A DNA stretch of 26,977 nucleotides from CAZINM01 sp964540605 (GTDB lineage: Bacteria; Patescibacteriota; Dojkabacteria; SC72; JAHDCA01), in NCBI GenBank assembly GCA_964540605.1, contig CAZINM010000002.1, forward strand, positions 1 to 26,977. Reading direction: 5' to 3'. A program made the translations under genes and the position numbers. How positions within the stretch are numbered: position 1 is the first letter of the stretch; each line of letters opens with the position of its first letter. The notes below the pieces were generated by a model, which was given only the letters and a program-made list of their open reading frames with translations, was not told the origin of the DNA and made no database searches. Below are positions 1 through 9,060 of this stretch, piece by piece.

Positions 1-554
1 CCGACATTTCTCGCTTCATTGATCGCATTCTTTTCAAGTTTGCTATCAATAACAATTATCAAAGAAGGAAGTCTATCCATGAACTTAATACCTTCATATA
101 ACTTGTTCAATCTTGCAACTTCTCTCTCAAGCAATAGCTGTTCTTTTTTTACAAGTCCTTCTGCTCCATTGGCAAGCTCCTCCTCCATATTGATCAGCTT
201 GGATACACTCTTTATTATCATCTTATGATTTGTGAAAAGTCCACCAGGCCACCTAGTATTTACATAAAAAGCACCTTTCTCTTCTGCAATTTTTTGAACC
301 ATAGATGCTGCTTGACCCTTTGTACCTACAAGTAGAACTGAACCTTTATCAGCATTTGTTTGTATTGCTTCTAAAGCATTCTTCAAAAGCTTCATAGTCT
401 TAACAAGATCTATAATGTGAACCCCTTGTCTTTCAGCATATATATACTGCTTCATTTTAGGATTCCACCTACTAGACCTGTGACCAAAATGGGAACCAGC
501 ATGCAAAAATTCCTCTAAAGAAGGAATAGTAATATTTGTTCTCTCTTCTGACAT
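1..554 (-). CDS. rpsB: 30S ribosomal protein uS2 (3' end outside window)
   Basis: Structural protein of the small ribosomal subunit. The first 184 codons are present; the C-terminal end lies beyond base 1. The N-terminus reads MSEERTNITIPSLEEFLHAG and continues with HFGHRSSRWNPKMKQYIY and, further on, NTRWPGGLFTN, which are hallmark uS2 blocks. The start at 552-554 is preceded on the minus strand by AAGGA, one of the few clear Shine-Dalgarno sequences here. A nested hairpin lies about 25 bases upstream (579-615), where uS2 autoregulatory leaders occur in other bacteria. The HAD gene lies upstream on the same strand, separated by about 120 bases. Identity is certain from sequence; only the missing end is unknown. 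Confidence 0.96.
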   Translation of the reverse strand, partial: MSEERTNITIPSLEEFLHAGSHFGHRSSRWNPKMKQYIYAERQGVHIIDLVKTMKLLKNALEAIQTNADKGSVLLVGTKGQAASMVQKIAEEKGAFYVNTRWPGGLFTNHKMIIKSVSKLINMEEELANGAEGLVKKEQLLLEREVARLNKLYEGIKFMDRLPSLIIVIDSKLEKNAINEARNV

Positions 555-578
555 ATTTTTCCTTATTAAATTTATACT

Positions 579-615
579 GAGATTGCAGGCATAAAGCCAG
601 GAAATTCGCAATCTC
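579..615 (-). promoter_or_regulatory. Hairpin in rpsB leader, possible S2 autoregulatory site
   Basis: Two 8-base arms, GAGATTGC and GCAATCTC (579-586 and 608-615), form a perfect inverted repeat. Inside it a smaller GGC/GCC hairpin with a 5-base loop is nested. It lies 25 bases before the rpsB start codon in the expected 5' UTR. The structure is visible; a role in S2 feedback control is inferred from position only. Confidence 0.4.
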
Positions 616-677
616 TAAGAGATTTCAAGTGATGATATCAAACTAAATTGATTAAAACAAGTTTTATTTCTATTTTT

Positions 678-1412
678 TTACTTTTTAAGCTGAGGTGCTT
701 CAATACCGAACTCTGCCAGAACCTGAGGCCACTTACTTATGACAAAATCAGCTTTTATCGTACCATCCTGCCCTTCTACATTTCCATCTTCAGGTGGATC
801 AAAAAGTCCTGTCCTAATACCTAACATTTGTGCTCCCCGTATATCATTTTTAAAATTGTTCCCAACCATTATTGCATCAGATGGTTCGAGATTTAATCGA
901 GACAAAGCAAGTGTAAATATTGCACTGAATGGCTTCTCAAATATTACCTCTTCAGATGCGATCACTTGATCTACTAGGTGAAGTAATCCTGCGGCTTTAG
1001 CTTTCTTTATACGCAAACTTAAACTTCCATCTGAGACGATCGCAATTTTTATACCAGCTTTGCGTAACGCCCTAAAAGTACTTTCTACCTCAGGATAAAG
1101 AGATATGTGTGAAATGAAAAAATCCCAGTAAAGATCCTCGATCTCAGGTAAAAGTGAAAGATCATAATTTTTTACAACTTCATCTAGCGCCATTCTAAAA
1201 ACCAAAATTCTACTATGACGGGTATGAACTGAAGGAAAATTCCTTTGAACTATTAAATGCTTCTCCATTACAAGAGAAAAAAAAGGTTCGAGATCTAACG
1301 AGTACCTTCTTGCTAAGAAGGTAGCTACAAATTTAGTAGCTCTACTATAAAGAGTACTAGATCTTATTAATGTGTCGTCAAGATCAACTAATAAAGCTTT
1401 ATATTTTGACAT
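678..1412 (-). CDS. HAD-superfamily hydrolase (phosphatase-like)
   Basis: Predicted cytosolic phosphohydrolase of the haloacid dehalogenase superfamily, 244 aa. All four HAD motifs are visible: motif I DLDDT with nucleophile D10 and D12, motif II with S127 in IVSDGS, motif III lysine K160 in FEKP, and motif IV GNNFKND around 184-190 for magnesium binding. A helical cap of about 90 residues sits between motifs I and II, as in the YjjG/phosphoglycolate phosphatase-like subclass I proteins. The substrate cannot be read from sequence; nucleotides or sugar phosphates are typical. It lies between rpsB and radC on the same strand, about 120 bases from rpsB and 46 from radC, which may form a loose transcription unit. 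Confidence 0.88.
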   Translation of the reverse strand: MSKYKALLVDLDDTLIRSSTLYSRATKFVATFLARRYSLDLEPFFSLVMEKHLIVQRNFPSVHTRHSRILVFRMALDEVVKNYDLSLLPEIEDLYWDFFISHISLYPEVESTFRALRKAGIKIAIVSDGSLSLRIKKAKAAGLLHLVDQVIASEEVIFEKPFSAIFTLALSRLNLEPSDAIMVGNNFKNDIRGAQMLGIRTGLFDPPEDGNVEGQDGTIKADFVISKWPQVLAEFGIEAPQLKK

Positions 1413-1458
1413 TTCATGTTTGCTAATCTGAACAATATAAATTTACCTGATATATGCC

Positions 1459-2097
1459 TTAAAGGTCAATTCCTCTCCAACCACCTCTTGAGATTATCAC
1501 ATGGTCGATCAGATCTATATCCATTAATGCACAGGCATCTTTGATCTTTTTTGTTACATTCATATCCTGCTCACTTGGGGTAGGATCTCCTGAGGGATGA
1601 TTGTGTGCAAGTATTAATCCGTAAGCATTTCTATCTAGGGCAAATCTAATAATATCTCTTATAGAGATATTCAATTTGTCCATACTGCCTAAAGCTATCC
1701 TTTTTTTAGCTATCAATTCATACCTTGTGTTAACTGATATTGCAAAAAGATTCTCTTGCTTATTTTCTGCAATAAATGCCAGATGATCAGCTACATCCTT
1801 TCTAGTTGAAAGTTTTGTTTTAAATTCATCTCTTTGAATATTATATCGTCGAGCTAACTCTATTGCAGCTAGAATAACCAATGCTTTAACTTTACCAATG
1901 CCCTGGATCCTTGTGAGATCATCTATTGTGATATTAAATTCTCCCATATCTGTCATATTTTTTAAGAATTTCGCTACTGAACTGGCAACTTTTCTATAGT
2001 CTCTACCTTTGCATCCAGTTCCTATCAGCATAGAGATAACTTCTATATCAGTTAGAGATGAAATACCTCTTTCAATTGTCTTCTCTCTTGGCTTCAT
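1459..2097 (-). CDS. radC: RadC family JAB-domain protein
   Basis: 212-aa protein with a helix-hairpin-helix segment (IQGIGKVKALVILAAI, about residues 64-80) followed by a JAB/MPN metalloprotease-like domain. The metal-binding signature HNHPSGDPTPSEQD gives H165, H167 and D178. RadC proteins are widespread, often linked with DNA processing or competence, but their biochemical function is unsettled. I chose the start at MKPREKTIERG because RadC proteins conserve a PREK..ERG beginning there; an upstream in-frame start at 2172 would add a hydrophobic 25-residue tail unlike the family. A TATAAT box at 2107-2112 puts the predicted transcript start only about 3 bases before this ATG, suggesting a nearly leaderless mRNA. 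dprA, another DNA-processing gene, lies nearby. Confidence 0.9.
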   Translation of the reverse strand: MKPREKTIERGISSLTDIEVISMLIGTGCKGRDYRKVASSVAKFLKNMTDMGEFNITIDDLTRIQGIGKVKALVILAAIELARRYNIQRDEFKTKLSTRKDVADHLAFIAENKQENLFAISVNTRYELIAKKRIALGSMDKLNISIRDIIRFALDRNAYGLILAHNHPSGDPTPSEQDMNVTKKIKDACALMDIDLIDHVIISRGGWRGIDL

Positions 2098-2272
2098 ATA
2101 TAGATAATTATAAGAAGAAGATATTAAGAATATGTTAAAAAAGTTTAAAGTAGTAGAATAAAGCAGTATCAAATTGAATTAAGGAACACATCTAATAAAA
2201 TTTTCAATCCATCAAGTTTTCTATGCTCTATTATTAAAAGAATGTACATGAATATTTTTCAATAAATCTATT

Positions 2273-2863
2273 ATGAGAGTAGCTTTTTTTGGGAATCGCA
2301 CAGATAAAGATCTCTTAAGAGTATTAAAACACATAAAGAAAATTATAGAAAAAAACGAAACTGAATTTGATGATACATATTTTAAAGACAACAATATAAA
2401 ATCCAAAAATGAGCTGGATCATATTTATAAAAAGGTAAAGAATATCATTCAGAAAGCAGATATTGTCATAGTTGAAGCTACAAAATGTAGCACAACCATT
2501 GGATTGATCATTGGCAAAGTGATCGAGTATAAAAAACCGTTATTGATACTATTTAATATTGAGAAATCGTCAAGATCGAAAGTGCCTCTCTTATTAAAGG
2601 CTCATGGGAATAAAAAAAACAAGGTGTTTTTCGAGGAGTATAAAAAAGATAAATTATCAACTCTCATCAAACAGTTCATAGAAATAAGTAAAAAGATACT
2701 TAACACTAAGTATTTATTAAATCTAACCCCTGAATTAGTTCATTACCTCCAATGGGCTTCAGATGAATATGATAAACCGATGGTGGATATTATTAGAGAA
2801 GAACTTTATAAAAGAATAAACAACGATGAGATCTGGAAAAAACATTCATCTAAAAAAGCTTAA
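2273..2863 (+). CDS. Nucleoside deoxyribosyltransferase/Rcl-like domain with C-terminal ribbon-helix-helix-like tail
   Basis: 196 aa, the only plus-strand gene in the first 6 kb. Residues 1-140 resemble the NDT/DNPH1 (Rcl) Rossmann-like fold: an N-terminal VAFFGNR strand, then KADIVIVEATKCSTTIG and IEYKKPLLILF, which parallel the ADVVVAEV..SLGVGYELGRA..LCLF pattern of DNPH1. The catalytic glutamate expected in the YELG position is replaced (GLIIG), so hydrolase activity is doubtful. Residues 146-182 (YLLNLTPELVHYLQWASDEY onward) look like a ribbon-helix-helix DNA-binding unit, a short strand followed by two helices. The combination suggests a nucleotide-sensing regulator, but that is inference. 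Fold resemblance is judged by eye. Confidence 0.6.
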   Translation: MRVAFFGNRTDKDLLRVLKHIKKIIEKNETEFDDTYFKDNNIKSKNELDHIYKKVKNIIQKADIVIVEATKCSTTIGLIIGKVIEYKKPLLILFNIEKSSRSKVPLLLKAHGNKKNKVFFEEYKKDKLSTLIKQFIEISKKILNTKYLLNLTPELVHYLQWASDEYDKPMVDIIREELYKRINNDEIWKKHSSKKA

Positions 2864-2955
2864 AGCCGAAACGAATTGTCAAAAGATCATAATAAATATT
2901 AGAAATGCTTCGTTCATTAGCTTTAAAAAATCAAACTTCTTATTTACCTAATTGA

Positions 2956-5126
2956 CTAGACATCTGTATCTTCTTGATCCTCGTTATCTTCACTATCTTT
3001 TGAACTCTTCTCTGACTTTTTTATGTAAGTACAATCTGGATAACCACTACAACCTATAAATTTCTTACCCCACCTACTCTTTCTTTCAACAAGCTTCTTA
3101 CCACATTCAGGACACTCTTCATTTAATAACATAGGTACTGTTCCTTTACATTCAGGATAATCAACACATGCCCAGAATTGTCCATACTTTCCACTTTTTA
3201 AAACAAGTTCCTTTCCACACTTCGGACACTCTTCAGGTTTATGATATTTTTCAAGATCAATATTTTCAACCCCACCATTAATACTCTTCATTCCTTTGCA
3301 TTCAGGAAATTTTACACAGCTAAGAAACTTCCCATATCTTCCTAATCTGACAACCATATTAGAACCGCATTTCTCACATTTTTCATCAGAATCACCAAGT
3401 ATTACCACATCATCTTTTTCTACAGATTTGATCGCTTTATCAATATCTTCAACTAAAGGTTTAAATTCTTTATCAATGAATGCAAAATACTCTTCTTTCC
3501 CTTCTGATATCTTATCTAACCTGTCTTCTACTCCTGCCGTATATTCGTAATCTACAAGTCTGGAAAAATTATTTTGAAGAAAATGGTTTACAACGACACC
3601 TACATCTAACGGTTTCAGACTTTTACCAATCTTCTCTACATATCCCCTATCTTGGACTGTGCTAATAATTGTTGCATAAGTAGATGGACGACCAATGCCA
3701 TACTCTTCTAGTGCTTTAACTAAAGAGGCATCAGTATATCGAGGTTTTGGTTTAGTAAATTGTTGTTGATTATCAAAACCGTTTATTACGAATTTATCCT
3801 CCTTATGTATCTCCTCTAATTCGATCATATTTTCTTCATCCTTTACATGACCACCCTTTAATAACTTTCTAAACCCTTCAAAAAGCACTTTCTCTGCTCC
3901 AAGTGAGAATTCATATTTTTTACCACTATTTCCTACAGCAGTAAGCTTTATTGTGAGTATTTCTGATTCTCTGTTAGACATTTGCGATGCTATAGCTCTA
4001 TTTTTGATCATACGATAAAGTTTTATGTGTGCATCACCTAATTCTTTTTTAATATCTTGTTCATTTATTGATAAGTCTGTAGGTCTTATTGCTTCATGAG
4101 CTTCTTGAGCATTTCTGCTTTTATTTTTGTAATATCTTGGACTTTCAGGTAGATATTTATCACCATAAACTCTTTCTATCTCCTTTCTTATTGCTTCAAT
4201 AGCTTGATCTGCCATGTATACCGAATCTGTTCTCATATATGTGATATACCCCGCCTGGTACAAAGCTTGTGCTAGACCCATTGTTTTCTTTGACGCGTAA
4301 CCAAGAACATTATTAGCAGACTGTTGAAGTGTTGATGTGGTATATGGTGGATATGGATTTTTAGATACTTTCTTGACTTTTACATCTGTAACGATCAATT
4401 CTTCTCCAAGAAGATCTTTCTCAATTTGATCTGACTCTTTTTTACTTGTGATCAGTGCTTTTTTATCGTTGATCTTGCTCAATAAAGTGCTAAAGGGTTT
4501 ATTATCTTTAGTATGTGACAAGGCGTTGATCTTCCAAAACTCCTCTGGAATAAATGCCTCTATCTCTTTTTCTCGTTCTACGATCAATCTAAGAGCGGCC
4601 GACTGGACTCTTCCCGCTGATAAACCGTACCAAATTTTCTTCCATAAAACTTCTGAAACTCGGTAACCTACAAGCCTATCTAAAACTCTTCGTGCAATCT
4701 GAGCTTGTACAAGATCTTGATCTATCTTTTTAGGTTTACCAATAGCTTCCTGGATAGCATTTTTTGTGATCTCATGAAATACGATCCTATCAGGATCTTT
4801 TAATTTTAATGTGTTTGCTACANNNNNNNNNNCTTTAGAGTATTCGCAACATGCCAAGCTATAGCCTCCCCTTCTCTATCAGGATCCATTGCAAGATATA
4901 CTTTTCCATCTTTTGGAACTTCTTTTTTTAATTGCTTAATTACACTACCCTTACCTTTTATTGTTATAAACATTGGTTCATATTTTTTTTCAATATCTAC
5001 TCCAAGTTGATTCTTAGGCAGGTCGATCACATGGCCAACAGTCGCCAATACTTTATAACCTTTACCGAGATATTTTTTTATTGTTTTCGCTTTCGAGGGC
5101 GACTCTACTATTACTAAATTTGCCAT
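2956..5126 (-). CDS. topA: DNA topoisomerase I (interrupted by assembly gap)
   Basis: Type IA topoisomerase that relaxes negatively supercoiled DNA. The N-terminal Toprim domain (MANLVIVESPSKAKTIKKYL, acidic DPDREGEA) is encoded right of the gap and the rest left of it. The catalytic tyrosine is in YITYMRTDS. The C-terminus carries three four-cysteine zinc modules (CEKCG, CPKCG and CPECG followed by C..FPEC, C..YPEC and C..YPDC). Ten N at 4823-4832 break the frame: both sides encode VANTLK, so one copy belongs to the protein and the flanks should be merged. The start at 5124-5126 matches the family; an upstream in-frame start adds 15 unlikely residues. Not a pseudogene on this evidence, but an assembly artefact. 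Confidence 0.93.
4823..4832. other. Assembly gap (10 N) within topA
   Basis: Ten undetermined bases. The flanking sequences encode the same six residues (VANTLK) with a different codon at every position, so the two contig ends overlap at protein level rather than being separated by missing sequence. Confidence 0.99.
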
Positions 5127-5187
5127 AATAATTGTATAAATTTTACCCAAACACCCTGCACAAAAATACAACCACTCAAAATCCTTG

Positions 5188-6030
5188 TCAAGATAACAAC
5201 TTATTATAAGTAGCTTTTGAGGTGTTGTACATTAGTTCTATATCCTCATCAGTTATTAGTGAATTTGCACCATCTTTTATAAGGTAATTACACCCTTCAG
5301 AATTCTTTACACCGAAATTACCTGGAAAAGCGAATACTTCTCTTCCTAGATCAGCAGAATATTTCGCTGTGATCAATGAACCACTTTTTAAAGGTGCCTC
5401 TACAACAACACAGCTTGTCGATAATGCTGACAAGATCCTATTTCTCATCGGGAACATTCCCTTTCCGATCGAAAATCCGGGGGGAAATTCTGCTACTATC
5501 AGACCATCACTTACGATCGAGTTATACAAAGTTTGATTTCTTTTTGGGTATCCGACATCTATGCCACCTGCTACTACTGCTATTGTTGGAATTCCCTCTC
5601 TAATGCATAAGCTATGAACTTTAGAATCTATACCATACGCCAGACCACTAACAAGACATGCTCCGATATAATTATTCTTAATTAAATGCTCAACTAGGTT
5701 GTGACCATATATTGTTGATCTCCTCGTACCTACCACTGTTATACAAAAACTGTTTAGAAGTTTGATATCTCCCTTACAAAAAATCAGTAATGGATGATCT
5801 TTTAATTGTTTTAATAAAAATGGATATTCAGGTTCCCAATCAGCAACAATATTTATTTCCTCATTTTTGATTTTCGATGTAAACTCTTGTACAATCTTAG
5901 CGTTAAAATCAATGTGACCTCGGGATTCATATTGATCATATAATTCTCTGATATGTGATTGACCAAAATTCATATTGTCGATCTTTGATGCAAGAATATA
6001 TTTTATTTCTGTGTCGTTTATTTTCTTCAT
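5188..6030 (-). CDS. dprA: DNA-processing protein DprA/Smf
   Basis: 280-aa Rossmann-fold DprA, which loads RecA on incoming single-stranded DNA during natural transformation. Family blocks are visible: YPFLLKQLKDHPLLIF, the nucleotide-fold VVGTRRSTIYG, SGLAYGIDSKVH, AVVAGGIDVGYPKRN, FPMRNRILSALS and APLKSGSLITAK with GREVFAFPGN. A C-terminal winged helix is missing or very short, as in compact DprA forms. The start MKKINDTEIK was chosen over an in-frame start at 6048, because a TATCAT box ends exactly 6 bases before the ATG at 6028-6030, which fits a leaderless transcript, and because the longer form would overlap the divergent gene. It ends 61 bases upstream of topA, on the same strand, so the two may be co-transcribed. 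Confidence 0.93.
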   Translation of the reverse strand: MKKINDTEIKYILASKIDNMNFGQSHIRELYDQYESRGHIDFNAKIVQEFTSKIKNEEINIVADWEPEYPFLLKQLKDHPLLIFCKGDIKLLNSFCITVVGTRRSTIYGHNLVEHLIKNNYIGACLVSGLAYGIDSKVHSLCIREGIPTIAVVAGGIDVGYPKRNQTLYNSIVSDGLIVAEFPPGFSIGKGMFPMRNRILSALSTSCVVVEAPLKSGSLITAKYSADLGREVFAFPGNFGVKNSEGCNYLIKDGANSLITDEDIELMYNTSKATYNKLLS

Positions 6031-6036
6031 ACGATA

Positions 6037-6618
6037 ATGATAGACCAAAAAGATTTTATAAAAATTAACAAATTATTAAATAAAAGGATCAAAAAGAGGG
6101 CTATGAAATATAAGCTCGCTCACACTTACAAAGAAGAAAATACTGAAAAAGAACCTGAACCAATATACCTATCTACACAAAAAATCAGATCGCTAAAAAA
6201 CAAATTAAAAAGATTAAGTCTACGAACAGATGAACTAAACGAAGCTTGGAGACGAGCAGTTGCTGAAGGTGATGATAGAGAAACCGATGCGATCTCAGTT
6301 TCGCTAAAGCTAATCGAAGAAAATATTATTGAAATTAATAAAACGGAAGAGATCCTTAATCGAGCAGTTATCCACAACAATAATATAAACACGAGTTCAA
6401 TAAAAATCGGTTCAAAAGTAACTCTATTCGATAAACTCAGTCGAAAATATTTGGAAATGATAATTGTAGATCCAATAGAAGCTGATCCTTTGAAAAATAA
6501 ATTCTCTTTTGAATCACCTTTCGGGAAAGAATTCATTGATAGAAAAGTTGGAGAGGAAATTAAATTTCAGACTCCTAATGGTAGAATGAATATCTATAGA
6601 GTCGTAAAGATCAGGTAA
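6037..6618 (+). CDS. GreA/GreB-like transcript cleavage factor
   Basis: 193 aa, divergent from dprA. Residues about 45-115 form a charged coiled coil (YLSTQKIRSLKNKLKRL and GDDRETDA). The tip GDDRETDA corresponds to GDLSENAEY in GreA, keeping the acidic D and E that place magnesium in the RNA polymerase active site. Residues 120-193 match the GreA FKBP-like C-terminal domain (IKIGSKVTLFDKLS, ESPFGKEFIDRKVGEEIKF, IYRVVKIR). An extra basic N-terminal stretch of about 40 residues is unusual. An alternative ATG at 6103, preceded by AGAGGG, gives 171 aa, closer to the family, and leaves a 72-base divergent promoter region; with the 6037 start only 6 bases separate the two start codons. It ends 1 base from the convergent mrdA stop. 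Confidence 0.78.
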   Translation: MIDQKDFIKINKLLNKRIKKRAMKYKLAHTYKEENTEKEPEPIYLSTQKIRSLKNKLKRLSLRTDELNEAWRRAVAEGDDRETDAISVSLKLIEENIIEINKTEEILNRAVIHNNNINTSSIKIGSKVTLFDKLSRKYLEMIIVDPIEADPLKNKFSFESPFGKEFIDRKVGEEIKFQTPNGRMNIYRVVKIR

Positions 6619-6619
6619 A

Positions 6620-8575
6620 CTACTCACCCATATTTTGCTCCCACCAATCAAGAAAGCCACGAGCAACTTCTGCTGCATAGTAGCTTTCTCCACCATCTTC
6701 TAGAAGAAATACAAAAGCGTATTTTGGATCATCATAAGGGAAGAATCCTGTAACCCAAGCATGTGTGTGTTCATAAATTCCTTTTTCATTAACAGCACCG
6801 AACTCAGCAGTACCTGTTTTTGCTGCTATATTAAGTTTCGATGTTGTAAAGGCATATATTGTACGACCATCTCCTGCTACAGCGTTTCTCATACCTTGTC
6901 TCACTGTTTTTAAAGCTGATTCTGAAACAAAATCCTTGTTTAATTGATCAAATTCGATTTTCTTCTCAGATTCACCTGCATCACTAAGTTTCACTGCTAA
7001 ATGTGGATTATTAAGTGTTCCACCATTCGCAATAGCAGATATCCAATTCACCATTTGTAAAGGAGTTACAAGAGTTATTCCTTGCCCAATTACTGTGTTA
7101 CACCCATCACCCTCAGGATACCAAATAGGGTCTAGCCAGGTTATTCCCGGAGTATTAGCTAGCTCGATCTTATTCTCTGGTGATGGTAATCTACCAGGCA
7201 TTTCTCCTAATAGATCAACATTTGTAGGCGAACCTATCCCAAATCCTTCATAATATTCAACTAACTCATTAATATCCCAATTTCGTATGGTTTCGCAAAA
7301 GAAGATATTTGAGGATTTTGTTATTGCTCCTATGATATTTAAACCGCCATAAGCACTTCCCCTATACTCTTGGAACGGCGCCCCATTAGAGAATGTGTAA
7401 TTACTCCTACTAACATAAATTGTATTTAAATTTATTGCACCAGAATCTAAAGCTCCGACGGCAGCAATTGTTTTAAAGGTCGATCCAGGAGGTAACTGAG
7501 CTGAAATTGTTCTATCCAATAGTGGTAACTGAGGATTATTTAATAGTAAATTATAGTCTGCTTGAGATATTCCACCTATAAAACTGTTGTTATCATAAGA
7601 TGGTACAGATACCATTGTTAAAAGTTCACCTGTCTGAACATCCTCTACAATACCAACACCTCCAGTTGCATTATATTTTTCTACTGCAGCTACAAGTACT
7701 TTATACATCTCGTTCTGTGCTTTAGAAGAGATCGATAGATGAAGGTTCTTACCATTTTCTACTGGATCTACTGAACGAGATAATTCAGATACTTCATTTC
7801 CAAAAACATCTGTTTCAATTGCATTGATACCTTTTTCACCAATAAGATCTTTGTCGTAAACTTTTTCTAGTCCAGTTTTCCCTACTTTATCCTTATATCC
7901 ATTAAGAGCCAGAAAATCGTCATATCCTAAATAATCAATACTCTCGAGATCATCTGCAGTAATTATTCCGATATATCCTAGTATATGAGAAAATGGTACT
8001 CCTCCAGGATAAGTCCTTTTATTACCCTCAACTATTTTAACGCCAGGAAGTTTATCTCTCTCCGCCTTAATTTTTATTGTTTCCTCATTACTAATATCAG
8101 AGAAGATCAGTAAATCGCTGTATTTAACATATATCCCTTGCTCAAGCTCCATTTCATTGATCCTAGCGACTATTCTCTCAGAAATTGATCCCTCTAGATC
8201 AGCTGAGTACAAAGGTAAATTCCATTCACCCTTTGTTATTTCTAATATTTTTTCGATCACTTGATCCAACTTTTTCTCGTTTAAAACATCATCATCAAAA
8301 AAATGATCAAGCTCTAAAAAAAGATCTGTTGCTGCAATGTTTTCAGCTAAAACATTACCATCTCTATCATAGATCACCCCTCTTTTAGGATATTCATAGC
8401 TTAATTCGATTTCATTATTATCCGCTGCAGTTGCATAATTACTGCCTTCGACTATTTGTAAACGAACTAGAGCTGTTCCTATAAGAAAAAAAACTACTCC
8501 TATGAGAAGGAAGATGTATATGAAATTCCATTGGTTTATTTCTTGTTCTTTTGTTTCTTCTGGTAATAGATTCAA
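6620..8575 (-). CDS. mrdA: Penicillin-binding protein 2 (rod-complex transpeptidase)
   Basis: 651-aa class B penicillin-binding protein that crosslinks peptidoglycan during cell elongation together with the Mre proteins and RodA. One N-terminal membrane segment (about 19-38) anchors it. The dimerisation domain follows (YPKRGVIYDRDGNVLAEN, GLEKVYD). The transpeptidase motifs are intact: catalytic S365 in STFK, SSN at 421-423, and KTG at 586-588. The start overlaps the mreD stop by 4 bases (ATGA-type coupling), so translation is probably coupled. No RodA gene is visible in the window. It ends next to the convergent greA-like gene with no terminator between them. Confidence 0.96.
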   Translation of the reverse strand: MNLLPEETKEQEINQWNFIYIFLLIGVVFFLIGTALVRLQIVEGSNYATAADNNEIELSYEYPKRGVIYDRDGNVLAENIAATDLFLELDHFFDDDVLNEKKLDQVIEKILEITKGEWNLPLYSADLEGSISERIVARINEMELEQGIYVKYSDLLIFSDISNEETIKIKAERDKLPGVKIVEGNKRTYPGGVPFSHILGYIGIITADDLESIDYLGYDDFLALNGYKDKVGKTGLEKVYDKDLIGEKGINAIETDVFGNEVSELSRSVDPVENGKNLHLSISSKAQNEMYKVLVAAVEKYNATGGVGIVEDVQTGELLTMVSVPSYDNNSFIGGISQADYNLLLNNPQLPLLDRTISAQLPPGSTFKTIAAVGALDSGAINLNTIYVSRSNYTFSNGAPFQEYRGSAYGGLNIIGAITKSSNIFFCETIRNWDINELVEYYEGFGIGSPTNVDLLGEMPGRLPSPENKIELANTPGITWLDPIWYPEGDGCNTVIGQGITLVTPLQMVNWISAIANGGTLNNPHLAVKLSDAGESEKKIEFDQLNKDFVSESALKTVRQGMRNAVAGDGRTIYAFTTSKLNIAAKTGTAEFGAVNEKGIYEHTHAWVTGFFPYDDPKYAFVFLLEDGGESYYAAEVARGFLDWWEQNMGE

Positions 8576-9060
8576 AATTGTATCCTCTCAGAATTTACAC
8601 TTTTATTATAAAATCTTTCTAAAACAACGGAAAGAACTGCGAACAGGATCATTTCGAATATTGATCTTACAAAAAAATTCAATAGATCAGGTTGCATAGA
8701 AGATCCATGCCCTTCGATCTTTGTTATGTAAAATATCAAAATATGAAAAAGCATGAACGAAATGAGTAATACTGGTATACGAAGAATGATATTTTCATAT
8801 GGTAACACCTTCTTTAATAGTAAATGAATTAAAGCAGTTGAAATTGCAGCAAGATAGAATGTTCCTATAATATTGAAATAAAATGAATCCAAGATCAATG
8901 ATAATATTGATATAAAAGCAACAGATAGCCATGTTCGATTATTTTCTACAACTAGTAGAGAAATTATCATAGCAAAAGAAATTATCCCTGCAGATTGAGC
9001 AATAGACTCTATAAAAGCCGTGAATAAAACCAAGATTGTATAAATGAGTAAATTATTCAT
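8572..9060 (-). CDS. mreD: Rod shape-determining protein MreD
   Basis: 162-aa integral membrane protein with about five hydrophobic segments, matching MreD in size and topology. MreD links cytoplasmic MreB and periplasmic MreC to the elongation machinery. MreD sequences diverge greatly, so the call rests on size, membrane pattern and position: it overlaps mreC by 8 bases and mrdA by 4 bases, the canonical mreB-mreC-mreD-mrdA order. Confidence 0.88.
   Translation of the reverse strand: MNNLLIYTILVLFTAFIESIAQSAGIISFAMIISLLVVENNRTWLSVAFISILSLILDSFYFNIIGTFYLAAISTALIHLLLKKVLPYENIILRIPVLLISFMLFHILIFYITKIEGHGSSMQPDLLNFFVRSIFEMILFAVLSVVLERFYNKSVNSERIQF

Noticed and set aside
2956..5126. topA as a frameshifted pseudogene
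   Set aside because: The break coincides exactly with the N-run and the repeated VANTLK; both halves are otherwise intact with all catalytic motifs.
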